From NCBI RefSeq assembly GCF_033807575.1, contig NC_084729.1, positions 8,122,001 through 8,186,000 of the forward strand: a DNA stretch of 64,000 bases, given 5' to 3'. The notes under the pieces were generated by a model that was not told the origin of the DNA, searched no databases, and saw nothing but the letters and a program-made list of their open reading frames with translations. Within the stretch, counting starts at the first letter, position 1; every line of letters begins with the position of its first letter. Below are positions 30,043 to 39,763 of this stretch, one piece after another. The translations under genes and the position numbers were made by a program. The DNA comes from Cydia pomonella. Its lineage: Eukaryota; Arthropoda; Insecta; Lepidoptera; Tortricidae.

Positions 30043-33024
30043 GTGTTTTCGGATATTTCTGCGGAAGTGGAATACTCACGGTATAAAAACATAGGCATAT
30101 GGAGTACATCAATTAGTAACAAAACAAATAAATTTAACATATTGCATTTAAATATAAGGTCGCTGCGTAAACACTTCAATCAACTACTAGTTTTAATTAA
30201 CCAAAGTAAAAGTCAAATAGATGTCATTGTTCTTTCGGAAGTGAACATAAAGGAGGATGAAGTATCATGCTACAACGTAAACGGATACAGTACCTACTCA
30301 AAGACCAGGGAAAGTACCAGAGGAGGAGGTTTATTAATTTATGTGAAAAGTCAAGTTAATTTTACTATGGAAGATGTTAATTACCTCGGTATGGAAGTAT
30401 TACATGGAATTATATGCCTAGACCAGAGAAAGATCAATTTATTATCGGTTTACAGACCACCACAAAAGAATAAGATTTTATTTATAAGACATTTGGAACT
30501 ATTTATTCAACGTATGCGAACTTGCGAAGACTTAATAATTATCGGGGATATGAACATAGACTTATCTAAAAATAATATGAATGCAACTACCATTAGTTAC
30601 AAAAACACCTTGTGTGGATACGGCTTACAATGCGGCATACCTAGCACAGAGATAACGCGGGAGGCTATTGTGAACGGGCGCCTGGAGACATCGTGCATAG
30701 ACCATGTGTGGGTGCGAGCAAGACGGCAACACGTGCAAGATGCGCTGACAGCTGCAAGTGTTATTGAGTGCGGTATATCGGATCACCATATAGTGGGCAT
30801 AAGTTTGGACTTCGACCGTAAAAATTGCAAAGGTTCATTGCAAACAAGTACACGTTCTGTGTTAGATGATAAACAAGTTGAAGTAAAATTAGATAATTAC
30901 GACTGGTCGCAATTACTTCTCGTAGATTGTCCTTTATCGTTATATAACAAATTATGTCATGTTTTTGAATTAATTTATCGCGAATGTACAGTTACAAAAA
31001 GTGTTAAACGAGGTAGGATCACTCAGCCATGGATAAATAAAACGTTGTATGTTATGATAGTTAAAAGGGACGAGTTATTTCGTGTGTGGAAAGCCTCGCC
31101 AAATAATATGAACAAACGATTAGAATACACAAAATACAGAAATAAGGTAAATAAACTAATAAATATTGCTAGAAATAAGTACCGTAGACAAGAAATAAAA
31201 GAATGCCAAAATGATTATAAAAAAATTTGGAATACAATTAACAGCTGGTTAGGGCGAATAAAATTAAATGTGGATGAGGTAGTTCTCCGATACTTAGGAA
31301 AATCAGATAATGTACATAATATTTGTACCAGATTTTCTGAAACTTTTACTAAGGAAATTTTATGTATTAAACATACATGTGATGTTAAATTCTTGGTTCG
31401 TGACTCTTATGTTAATAAAATTGATTTGTCTTTTAGATATAAAAAAGTGTCTGCAATTGATGTTGAAAAGATTATTAGTAATTTAAACTCAAAAAAGGCA
31501 CCTGGCATTGACAAAATAAGAATAAAAGATATTAAATACATTAGGAAGCAATTGTGTCCCATTCTGGCTAAATTCATCAATTTGTGTGTGATAAAAAGCG
31601 TTTATCCAGAAAACCTGAAAAAATCTTATATAAGACCAATTTATAAAAATGGAAATCATTTGGATTATACAAACTACAGGCCTATCGCAATCCTGTCAGT
31701 AATTAATAAAATTGTCGAGAAGGTGGTTGTCGGACAAGTATCAGGTTTTCTGGAGAAACATAACATACTCACGGACTCGCAGCACGGGTTCAGGAAAGGT
31801 AGAAGTACGGGGTCGGCTCTGGCACAATTTTCAGATGAAATCAATAGCCGCCTAAACGAAGGTAAACAGGTACTTGCGCTTTTTATTGACTACAAAAAGG
31901 CATTTGATACCCTGGACCATGAAGTGCTTCTGCAGGCGATGCGAGAATGTGGCATTGACGGCCCCGTCAATGACTGGTTCCGCAGCTACCTGGCGGGCAG
32001 GACCATACGCACGAGCATCGCCGGCACCACGGGCGCGGAGTGTGACGTCACGCTCGGGGTGCCGACCGGCTCGGTGTATGGCCCTGTCGGCTACGTGATG
32101 CTGGTCAACAGCGTTGTAAACGTTATAAAGAAATGCAAGGTATACATGTATGCGGACGATATGTGCCTACTATATTCGCATGCAGATATATCGGAAGCTC
32201 ACAGGTGTATTCAAAGCGACTTTGACGAGATTACTAAATGGGCCCACGATAATGGAATAATTATAAACATATCAAAAACGAAAAGTATGCACATATATTC
32301 CCCATACAACCGCAGAGCTAAGTCGGTCAATTATAACGAGGTAGGTGTGATAGGACACGGATACGATTGCCTGCACAACCGAAAGGATAACAAATGCAAC
32401 TGTGAACCGCTAGAATACGTAAACACTTATAAGTATCTAGGTATGCATATTGATCACAACTTTAATTGGAAAACACACATCAATGTGGTTTGTTCAAAAT
32501 TACGCTCAGTAATGGGCAAAATGTACTACTTACATAAATTAATTAGTAAAAAAACTATGCTTGTAGTATATTATGCACTAGCGGAATCAGTGATATGTTA
32601 TGGACTTAATGTATATGGCAGAACCTTCCAAACGTATATTGAGGAAATTAAAAAGCTACAGATACGATCACTCAAATACTTATTGGACAGCAAAACTAAA
32701 AATAATCTGAAAGGCGTCTATGAAAAACTTTATAAAATGTATAAAATACTACCTGTGACTCAAAGAGTACAATATTTGATAGCTATAGATAATTACTATA
32801 ATAATAAATATAAAGTGTTTAAGAAAAGCAGATATAGAACAAAGAATATTAGAATAAGGAAATATGTACAACATTTTGTCAAAAACTATTATGGTAGAAG
32901 AACAGATAAATTTTTGGTCCCAAAAATATATAATGATATAGAATGTTTAAGAGAGGAAAATAAATATAGCATAATGGAAGTAAAGAACAAATTAAAAAAA
33001 ATACTTTTAGATAATTTACCTTGA
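30043..33024 (+). CDS. LINE B ORF2: endonuclease plus reverse transcriptase, 993 aa
   Basis: The frame is uninterrupted. The N-terminal endonuclease/exonuclease/phosphatase domain (about 30-255) shows LHLNIRSL, the glutamate in LSEVNI (65-70), YRPP (137-140), IIGDMNID, IDHVWVR and SDHH (246-249). Reverse transcriptase (about 500-770) shows NYRPIAILSVINKIVE, GFRKGRSTGSA, LFIDYKKAFDTLDH (about 613-626) and the catalytic YADD at 703-706. A C-terminal region follows with YKYLGMHIDHNFNWKTH. One oddity: the usual PQGSxLGP block reads PTGSVYGP, so the near-invariant Gln is Thr and Leu is Tyr. The enzyme nicks target DNA and copies its own RNA onto it. A jockey/CR1-group element is likely. This copy may be only slightly degraded. 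Confidence 0.92.
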   Translation: MFSDISAEVEYSRYKNIGIWSTSISNKTNKFNILHLNIRSLRKHFNQLLVLINQSKSQIDVIVLSEVNIKEDEVSCYNVNGYSTYSKTRESTRGGGLLIYVKSQVNFTMEDVNYLGMEVLHGIICLDQRKINLLSVYRPPQKNKILFIRHLELFIQRMRTCEDLIIIGDMNIDLSKNNMNATTISYKNTLCGYGLQCGIPSTEITREAIVNGRLETSCIDHVWVRARRQHVQDALTAASVIECGISDHHIVGISLDFDRKNCKGSLQTSTRSVLDDKQVEVKLDNYDWSQLLLVDCPLSLYNKLCHVFELIYRECTVTKSVKRGRITQPWINKTLYVMIVKRDELFRVWKASPNNMNKRLEYTKYRNKVNKLINIARNKYRRQEIKECQNDYKKIWNTINSWLGRIKLNVDEVVLRYLGKSDNVHNICTRFSETFTKEILCIKHTCDVKFLVRDSYVNKIDLSFRYKKVSAIDVEKIISNLNSKKAPGIDKIRIKDIKYIRKQLCPILAKFINLCVIKSVYPENLKKSYIRPIYKNGNHLDYTNYRPIAILSVINKIVEKVVVGQVSGFLEKHNILTDSQHGFRKGRSTGSALAQFSDEINSRLNEGKQVLALFIDYKKAFDTLDHEVLLQAMRECGIDGPVNDWFRSYLAGRTIRTSIAGTTGAECDVTLGVPTGSVYGPVGYVMLVNSVVNVIKKCKVYMYADDMCLLYSHADISEAHRCIQSDFDEITKWAHDNGIIINISKTKSMHIYSPYNRRAKSVNYNEVGVIGHGYDCLHNRKDNKCNCEPLEYVNTYKYLGMHIDHNFNWKTHINVVCSKLRSVMGKMYYLHKLISKKTMLVVYYALAESVICYGLNVYGRTFQTYIEEIKKLQIRSLKYLLDSKTKNNLKGVYEKLYKMYKILPVTQRVQYLIAIDNYYNNKYKVFKKSRYRTKNIRIRKYVQHFVKNYYGRRTDKFLVPKIYNDIECLREENKYSIMEVKNKLKKILLDNLP

Positions 33025-33417
33025 CCTCAGCTACCGTGTATTATTATTATTATTAGACTTGTTGTTTTTGCATAGTCTATCTTCTTGTAAAATTATGTAC
33101 TTGTATAATTTAGGGCATGTAAGCATAGAATGATAGCAACTTAATCCCTTAACGTGTCATAAAAAAATATAGTTTTAAATTTGAACTCAAATAGCTGTCA
33201 ATAGAGTAGAAGATTATATCAGCCATATACGAGTATATAGGTTGCATATGCGGTAAGGGGTTAAGTACGGTACCTTTTTAGGTGCATAAAAATGTAAAAA
33301 ATGAGCGCTGTCTCGCCAACAAACCGCATAAGCAGTTTGGCGAGTAACTTTAAAATTGATTATGTATATGTGCCTTTGAAAAATAAATGAAAAAAAAAAA
33401 AAAAAAAAAAAAAAAAA
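33025..33417 (+). other. LINE B 3' UTR and poly(A) tail
   Basis: About 360 bp without a frame. TCGCCAACAAAC pairs with GTTTGGCGA at 33313-33345, giving a compact stem-loop close to the 3' end. A related stem (TCGCCAACAAACTG...CAGTTTGGCGA) occurs at 54671-54702. AATAAA at 33382-33387 precedes the A-run. Confidence 0.8.
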
Positions 33418-34261
33418 TGAAAATCCAAATACTTACCTGGGTATGGAAATTCATAACTCCAAAGAAGGAATAAGGTTGACACAGAAGACCTATATTAACG
33501 ATACTCTGGAAAAATATAATATGAAAAATGCTAAATCTTGTGACACACCTGGAAGCAACGATGCCAAGTCGACACAGGAAACTCCTCAGGAGAAGGAATA
33601 CCCCTATAGAGAGGCAGTGGGGAGTCTACTGTATCTATCAACCAGAACGAGACCTGACATTGCACAGGCTGTAAATTTAGTTAGCAGAAATGTTGAAAAT
33701 CCGACTAAACAAGATGTCGTAAAAGTGAAGAGAATATTCAGATATCTAGTTGGAACGAAAGAGAAGGGCATACTGTTTAAAAGAAATAGCCCGTTAGAAA
33801 TTATAAATGCCTACTCGGATTCTGACTATGCGGGAGATCCGAAGACGAGACGAAGCACATCTGGCTCAGTACTTATGATAGCAAATGGACCTGTTTCATG
33901 GGCATCCAAGAGACAACCCATAGTGTCCCTTTCATCTACAGAAGCTGAATTTATTGCTGCAGCAGAATGCTGTAAAGAAGCGTTATACCTAAAATCGTTT
34001 TTAAAGGAAATAACAGATATAGAAGCAAAAATAAATCTTCATGTCGACAACCAAAGCTCGATACAGCTAGTAAAATCTGGTTCCTGCAACAAAAGATCTA
34101 AGCATATAGACGTGCGATACCATTTCATACACGAACACTTTGTGCAAGGGCTGATCAACATAAGCTACTGCCCAACCGAAGTACAGTTAGCAGACATAAT
34201 GACAAAGCCATTGGGTAAAGTGAAGTTTGCTGGACACTGTGAGACGTTAATGTATGGATAG
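33418..34261 (+). pseudogene. Copia Pol C-terminus: end of RT and RNase H, separated by LINE B
   Basis: After the poly(A) the copia frame resumes with TYLGMEIHNSKEGIRL, DTPGS, REAVGSLLYLSTRTRPDI and the RNase H core. The core shows SDSDYAGD, SLSSTEAEFIAAAE, HVDNQSS, RSKHID and LADIMTKPL, and a stop at 34259-34261. All residues expected of the copia RNase H active site are visible. It lacks its own start because it was the downstream part of the same polyprotein. Nothing suggests independent expression. Confidence 0.93.
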
Positions 34262-34291
34262 TGCCATACTGCAGCCACATGAGCATCCACC

Positions 34292-34300
34292 AGGAGAAGG
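34292..34300 (+). promoter_or_regulatory. Copia polypurine tract
   Basis: AGGAGAAGG lies directly before the 3' LTR at 34301, the expected place for plus-strand priming. Confidence 0.85.
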
Positions 34301-34489
34301 TGTTGGAAAGTGCTGGCTGTTCATATTGTCTATGATCGCGGGAATATTTGAATTTGTTTTCTTGACATGGTTTTCTATTTTGATGTCATTATATCGATCG
34401 TGTAACATGTGTTAATTTTCTCTCTGAATAAACCTAATCAATATTGCATCAATATATTCCTTTTATTTCGTCACTGCTTTCCACCATCA
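34301..34489 (+). repeat. Copia 3' LTR
   Basis: 189 bp, TGTTGG to CATCA, reading identical to the 5' LTR. It is followed by ATGTA (34490-34494). Confidence 0.95.
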
Positions 34490-34757
34490 ATGTAATCGTC
34501 AATTGTAATGTAAATTTGATAATATTTAATCTTTAGTCGTAATTCAATAACATGTAATGTAATATTTAATTGTAATGTTTAATTAAATATTTTATGTAAT
34601 GTAAACTTTAATAGTGATTGATAGCTACTTATTACTAGTACGTAAGTTACGTTTTGCAGTGCCCTTACAGGGTTCATAGCTGATCAGAATTCTTATGTAT
34701 CATCTTAATATGTACCTATGAAGGCAATAAATGACTGAATACTGAATACTGACTGAA
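34490..34757 (+). mobile_element. LINE A 3' UTR, second part
   Basis: It continues the AT-rich TGTAATGTAA-type UTR that starts at 26400. It reaches GGCAATAAATGACTGAATAC and a (CTGAATA)n-like end at 34734-34757. Short tandem 3' repeats instead of poly(A) fit CR1-like elements. Confidence 0.75.
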
Positions 34758-35281
34758 CCTTCACACTCGAGCGGTTCCAATTGTAATAAGTACAAATTTA
34801 AAGCGAGACGTTTTACATACAAAACTACGTACGGGCGCACACCTAAGTCAGGAGGGCCTAATGATGGTGATTGCCTACGTTTAACGTCAGGGTGCTTCCG
34901 AAGCGGCATGTATACGCAGTAATTAAATGCCTGACGATTATAGACACTTTCATGACCTTAATATTGGTGTAGATTGTCATGAGTAGGTTCATGTATGAGC
35001 TATTAAGATTGAAACAGCGACGTATAACACGGCTTCAACACGTTGACTACACATTTGTCGCGCCCTGTTATTATTTGTAGAAATATATATCAAAAGAAAC
35101 ATGACAGATTAGACAAATACGTATAAATATGTCAGGGATTTTTGGTACATTTCCAGTTGCGGCTTGTAATTTGTAGTGTCTATTTTGAGGTGCGCAATTA
35201 TATTAGTTTATGTGACTGATACATCATCAAAATAACTATTATACTAGTAGGTATTTAATAGTGACTAATAATCACCTATGT
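34758..35281. other. Intergenic, nothing recognised
   Basis: Unique-looking sequence without a supported frame. Confidence 0.35.
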
Positions 35282-35289
35282 ATAATTAC

Positions 35290-35811
35290 TAGAGATGCAA
35301 CGAATAGTAGCTTGGCCGAATACCGAATATCCGGCGGAGCCATCGGCCGAATAGCCGAATATTCGCCTAGAGGTTTTACCTAAAATGAAGTAAATTCGAA
35401 CGCGCGCGTGTGTGCGCTGTGCAAGTTGCAACTTGTTTGTTTTTCGCTGTAGGCAGTCTTTGATATTAATTACGCAAATTCTGCACGCAGTGCGTATTGA
35501 ATTGCTGACATTGCGGTGCGTTGGTTCTTGTCGTGTGTGTAAAAAAAATGTTTTGTATTACTTTTCTCATATTTTTGTACTATCTATGAATATAAAGGTA
35601 GTCTGAAAGATTATACTGATCTTAATAAAAGATTACTTGTAGTTTGTTACTTTATTTACCCCTCGTTTACCGTTATCTACGTGTTGACGTACTATTCGGT
35701 ATCCGGCCAAATACTATGCCACTATTCGGTATTCGGTATTCGGCCGAATAGTCAAATTGTGGCCGAATAGGCCGTATACCGAATAGTGGCCGAATATTCG
35801 TTGCATCTCTA
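35290..35811. mobile_element. hAT-like MITE (522 bp), 8-bp TSD ATAATTAC, CCGAATA-rich
   Basis: 17-bp perfect termini (TAGAGATGCAACGAATA) with ATAATTAC repeated at 35282-35289 and 35812-35819. The CCGAATA/TATTCGG heptamer recurs more than ten times within 120 bp of either end. The older copy at 55803-56460 has the same subterminal motif. No transposase frame. Confidence 0.92.
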
Positions 35812-36059
35812 ATAATTACATAATATGTGCATGCAGTATGTTGCTTTAAATGTACACAGTTATTATAAGCTCTCTATGATTTGTTCAGGAACCGCGGGTT
35901 ACGACCACCAATGTGGCAAGGTTCTCAATGTTTGCAATTGACATTTCATTTCGAATGAAACCTCATCTCGACTTTCGAATTGAGGTCAAATCTAATTACG
36001 TTTGTTTATCACAGATGTTTAAAATTTTAATGTCATTACTAAATCGAGAATGACGTTCT

Positions 36060-36318
36060 TATAAATAAATAAATATTATAGGACATTATTACACAAATTG
36101 ACTAAGTCCCACAGTAAGCTCAATAAGGCTTGATGTGTTGAGGGTACTTAGACAACGATATATATAATATATAAATACTTAAATACATAGAAAACACCCA
36201 TGACTCAGGAACAAATATCCATGCTCATCACACGAATAAATGCCCTTACCAGGATTTGAATCCAGGACCATCGGCTTCGTAGGCGGGGTCACTACCCACT
36301 AGGCCAAACTGGTCGTCG
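36060..36318 (-). mobile_element. SINE-1 copy, near full length
   Basis: Tail at the left, tRNA-like head ending at CCAAACTGGTCGTCGG. A TGAT insertion (CTTGATGTGTTGAGGG) distinguishes it from the other copies. Confidence 0.88.
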
Positions 36319-36533
36319 GTATTGTACACTAATTAAATTTTCACAGATAAGAAAGCATCCCGCAGCAAACATACGGAAAAAGTGGTTTCAGTCAAATCTC
36401 ACGAAATTTTAGTATGATGTAGATTTAGGTATCCTGATTATTTTTTTTATAAGGACACAAATCTCTCAGAAGTATACTTTCAGAAATATTTTAAAAAAAA
36501 ATGTTTCTTGTTGTTGTTTGTTGTTGTTGACGA

Positions 36534-36622
36534 GAGGTCGCACAGGACCGAGAAAAGTGGCGCTGTCTTGTGTCGGAGGCCAAGTCTCAATTTGGGTCGC
36601 TGAGCCAACGGAGTAAGTAAGT
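36534..36622 (+). pseudogene. RTE-like LINE last codons with (TAAG)n tail
   Basis: It reads VAQDREKWRCLVSEAKSQFG then SLSQRS and a GTAAGTAAGTAAGTAA tail. It directly precedes a second copy of the same 3' end. Confidence 0.75.
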
Positions 36623-36640
36623 AAGTAAAAAAATCCGATC

Positions 36641-36803
36641 GGGCGCCCCAGGTACCGCTGGTGTGATATCGTGGAGGCGGACCTGCGTCGGCTGAATGCC
36701 AATTCATGGCAGGAAACCGCGCTGGATCGGGACAGGTGGCGTTCTCTCGTTTCGGAGGCCAAGATTCTTTTTGGATCGCTGAGCCAAAGCAGTTAGTTAG
36801 TCT
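36641..36803 (+). pseudogene. RTE-like LINE C-terminus with (TTAG)n tail
   Basis: 52 codons to a stop at 36794-36796: GRPRYRWCDIVEADLRRLNA, WQETALDRDRWRSLVSEAK, ILFGSLSQSS, then TTAGTTAG. It is nearly identical to 56773-57060. Short 3' tandem repeats are typical of the RTE clade. Confidence 0.8.
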
Positions 36804-36887
36804 TAAAAATGTGCGTTGCATACCTACCTGTTTTTAAGCAGTTAATCCTCCTCATTGCTCTGTTATGCACGTCGTTCGTAACATACC

Positions 36888-37020
36888 AGCAGCGGTATCA
36901 TGGTCGCATTTTTATCACCTGTCATGCCATGCGTCACTTTCGCACTTACATACTTGTTGGAACGTGACAGGCATGGTGACAAATGATAAAAAGCCGACCA
37001 TCTTAGCCCAGCTGGTGTAG
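36888..37020 (+). repeat. Rep-Y fold-back repeat
   Basis: TTTTTATCACCTGTCATGCC pairs with GGCATGGTGACAAATGATAA around a loop of about 45 bp. It is a longer and cleaner copy of 13520-13650. Confidence 0.7.
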
Positions 37021-37330
37021 CCTGTTAAAAGAGCAATAAATTTAACTGTAGGCTGTACTCCTCAATCTTACCAACATTTGTTCAGTGATTTTTGCAAATT
37101 ATGAATTATTTAGACTTCCTATTTTTCATACAAATTAAATATTACCTTCAATGTACGCTGTCATCAGTGTAATTGACGTTGATTGTCACGCTTTAAACAT
37201 ACAAATTTCGCAATACATTGCGTCTTAGAACAAACTTTAAAGTGTTCTAAATATCAAAATAAAAGTTATTTTAAAAAGTTGCTGAACAAATGTTGGTCAG
37301 TTTGAGGAGTACAGCATACAGTTTAATATT

Positions 37331-37560
37331 TAACCGACTTCAATTCGACTGTTTTTTATTATTTATTTTTTGTACGGTATGTTATTCGATATCTCCGAGA
37401 ATCGTGAACCGATTTTTTTTTAATCGAACGGGTATAACCCCGAGATGGTCCCGTTGGCACCAAGTCGGTGTCTGATGATGGGATCTTGGTGATATCGAGG
37501 GAACTCTTCAAATGTTATTGGTACATATATGGCGCTTTTGGTAATTTCTGAAGTCGGTTA
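37331..37560. mobile_element. MITE with TAACCGACTTCA ends (230 bp)
   Basis: TAACCGACTTCA and TGAAGTCGGTTA are exact inverted ends. The interior contains GGTATAACCCCGAGATGGTC. No frame. Confidence 0.75.
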
Positions 37561-37867
37561 TATTTTTTGTTAAAAAGTTTTATTTGCTCCTGTTAGTGGC
37601 CACACCCTGTATACATAGTATAGATTTGTTAATATGCTATGTCAACGTGGCAGAAACATTATTAAGATCATATTTTATCTCCGATAGTTAAGTTATTATC
37701 AGAACATGAATTAAAATAAGCAAAATAGGTACTGATAGTGATAACAGATGATGACAGCAAGAAATACTTGCTTTGTCTATAATAATCTGCCAGGACGTGT
37801 TATTCCTGTTAATTTATTATTTGACACAATGTATATTGTTAAGAATGAAAAAAAAAATACTATATAA

Positions 37868-37990
37868 ATTTTGGGAAAATCTCATAGAAGGCCGGCAACG
37901 CACTTACAACCCCTCTGGTGTTGCAGGTGTCCATGGGCGGCGGTAATCGCTTATCATCCGTCTGCTCGTTTGCCTCCTCTACAATAAAAA
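37868..37990 (+). mobile_element. LINE/SINE 3' UTR fragment with A-rich tail
   Basis: GGCCGGCAACGCACTTACAA, GGTGTCCATGGGCGGCGGTA and CTGCTCGTTTGCCTCC are followed by CTACAATAAAAAAAAT. I recognise this as a common lepidopteran retroelement 3' end. There is no second copy in the window. Confidence 0.55.
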
Positions 37991-38179
37991 AAATAGAAAT
38001 AGATTTTTTTTATTCTCGATTATTTTTGAGAAATGTGTATAAATGTGCCCTTCTCAAAGAATAATCAAGATACTTAAATCTACATCATACTAAAATTTCG
38101 TGCGATATGACTGAAACCACTTTTTAGGGTTCCGTAGCCAAATGGCATAAAACGGAACCCTTATAGTTTCGCCATGTCC

Positions 38180-38218
<39 letters not shown>

Positions 38219-38849
38219 CGAGGCTTTGCTCCGTGGTCGTTAGTGCTAGAAAGCTGAAAGGGTGTAGCAGGATAGCCTAGGAAAAATTGCCCCCAGCGAT
38301 TTTGGGCCGAAACTGTAATCAAACGATGCCTTTTGGGGAGGTTATACTCTGCACAAAGTTTCATCCCTCTGTTACCCCCTGGGGGTGAAAAACACCCGAT
38401 TAACCCCAAAACTGTTTTAATTATTTTTTCCTAAACTATGAAAGTGACGAATTTCAAATTTCGTACAAATATTAATAAGACTAAAAGCTATGTGCTAAAA
38501 AAATATTAACCCCCTAACCATTGAAATTCTTGTAAAAAAAACAAAAATAAAAAAAGAATCAACCTGTATATCAAGTTTGGCTCATGGTACCACACCATTT
38601 TTTTTTTCAAAAATGAACCAGTTTATATTCTACATGATACAAAAGTTTCATGGACCTACTCCAGAAGGAACATTGCGAAATCAATATGTATTGGCTCTTT
38701 GGTGCGTACTATTCATTGAACTCCCACTAAGAGCCTTGCATTATTAATAAACAATGGCTTGCGATCGGACCGCTGGCGCTGCTCGTGCCCGATTTGAAAA
38801 AGGTGGGGATAAAGAAGTATGAATCAAACTCATTTGTATTTATAAAAAC

Positions 38850-39553
38850 ATTTTTAGGGTTCCGTAGTCAACTAGGAACCCTTATAGTTTCGCCATGTCC
38901 GCCTGCCTGTCTGTCTGTCTGTCTGTCCGAGGCTTTGCTCCGTGGTCGTTAGTGCTAGAATGCTGAAATTTGGCATGGATATATAAACCAATAAAGCCGA
39001 CAAAGTCGTACAATAAAATCTAAAAATTTAATTTTTTTGAGGGTACCTCCCCTACACGCAAAGTGGGGGTGAATTTTTGTTTTTTGCTTCAATCCTACAG
39101 TGTGGGGTATCGTTGGAAAGGTATTTCAAAACTAATAGGGGTATTGAACAAACATTTTTTGATTAAGTGAATATATTCGGAGATAATCGCTCCGAAAAAA
39201 AAAAATGTGTCCCCCCCCCCTCTAACTTTTGAACCATAGGTCCAAAAAAAATTAAAAAAAATCGTGGAAGTAGAGCTTAAGAAAGACATTAAATGAAAAC
39301 TATAGCGGACATGATCAGTTTAGCTGTTTTTGAGTTATCGCAAAAAGTTTCCCCTTCATAGTAAAAAGACATACTTTAATTAGGTACTGATTATGCAAAT
39401 TTGCCTATTTGTTTAACTCACGTGAAAGGTACCGTTTCATCCCTTGGTTAACAATTTACTATACTTTAAGCTCCAGTTTAGCTTATTGTGACGGAAGAGT
39501 AACTACGGAACCCTACACTGAGCGTGGCCCGACACGCTCTTGGCCGGTTTTTT
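38850..39553 (+). mobile_element. Rep-B element (inner), in the fold-back loop
   Basis: It runs from TTTTTAGGGTTCCGTAGTCA through a GTCTGTCTGTC run, GGCATGGATATATAAACC and GGAGATAATCGCTCCGAAA to GACACGCTCTTGGCCGG. It is nearly identical to the split outer copy and in the same orientation. Confidence 0.85.
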
Positions 39554-39642
39554 TAAATTATTTTGTTTTCGGGTCCGAGACGTTGCGTATTAAGCATGAT
39601 ACGAGTATAATGATTAGTAGCTACGAAATAGTACGTTTATTT

Positions 39643-39763
39643 TAATTTCGCAATTTTCCTTCTGGAGTAGGTCCATGAAACATTTATATAATATAGAATA
39701 TAAATTGGTACATTTTTGAAAAAAAAAAAATGGTGTGTGTCCATGAGCCAAACTTGAGATCCA
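39643..39763 (-). repeat. Partial extra copy of the right-arm segment
   Basis: TTCCTTCTGGAGTAGGTCCA then ATGGTGTGTGTCCATGAGCC duplicates 39918-40036 in tandem with more divergence. The right arm therefore has an additional degenerate block at its inner edge. Confidence 0.75.

Larger units (their letters stand above)
29774..33414 (+). mobile_element. LINE B: non-LTR retrotransposon inserted into copia
   Basis: Its left edge is at 29774, inside ORF1, so the copy is 5'-truncated. It holds an ORF1 tail, a complete ORF2 and a 3' UTR with AATAAA (33382-33387), ending in a 28-nt A-run (33390-33417). AAATG occurs at 29769-29773 and at 33415-33419. The A-tract hides the exact duplication length. Removing the insert restores an in-frame join of the copia reading frame. 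Confidence 0.92.
26478..34489 (+). mobile_element. Ty1/copia LTR retrotransposon, interrupted by LINE B
   Basis: 189-bp LTRs start TG and end CA, and a 5-bp duplication flanks them. A primer-binding site lies next to the 5' LTR and a polypurine tract next to the 3' LTR. Between them is the usual copia order: gag zinc knuckle, aspartic protease, integrase, RT, RNase H. Removing the 3.6-kb LINE B leaves about 4.4 kb, normal for the group. The two LTRs read identical, implying recent insertion. The LINE within makes this copy defective. Confidence 0.95.
36378..38125. mobile_element. Candidate 1.75-kb element with 68-bp inverted ends
   Basis: AAAAGTGGTTTCAGTC at 36378 and GACTGAAACCACTTTT at 38108-38123 are the outer edges of a 68-bp inverted repeat. 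The shared block includes ATGATGTAGATTTA and CTAAAATTTCGTG. The interior is a patchwork of LINE tails and MITEs, so either these are true TIRs of a transposon that collected insertions or they are two separate repeat copies. No target duplication was identified. Confidence 0.5.
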
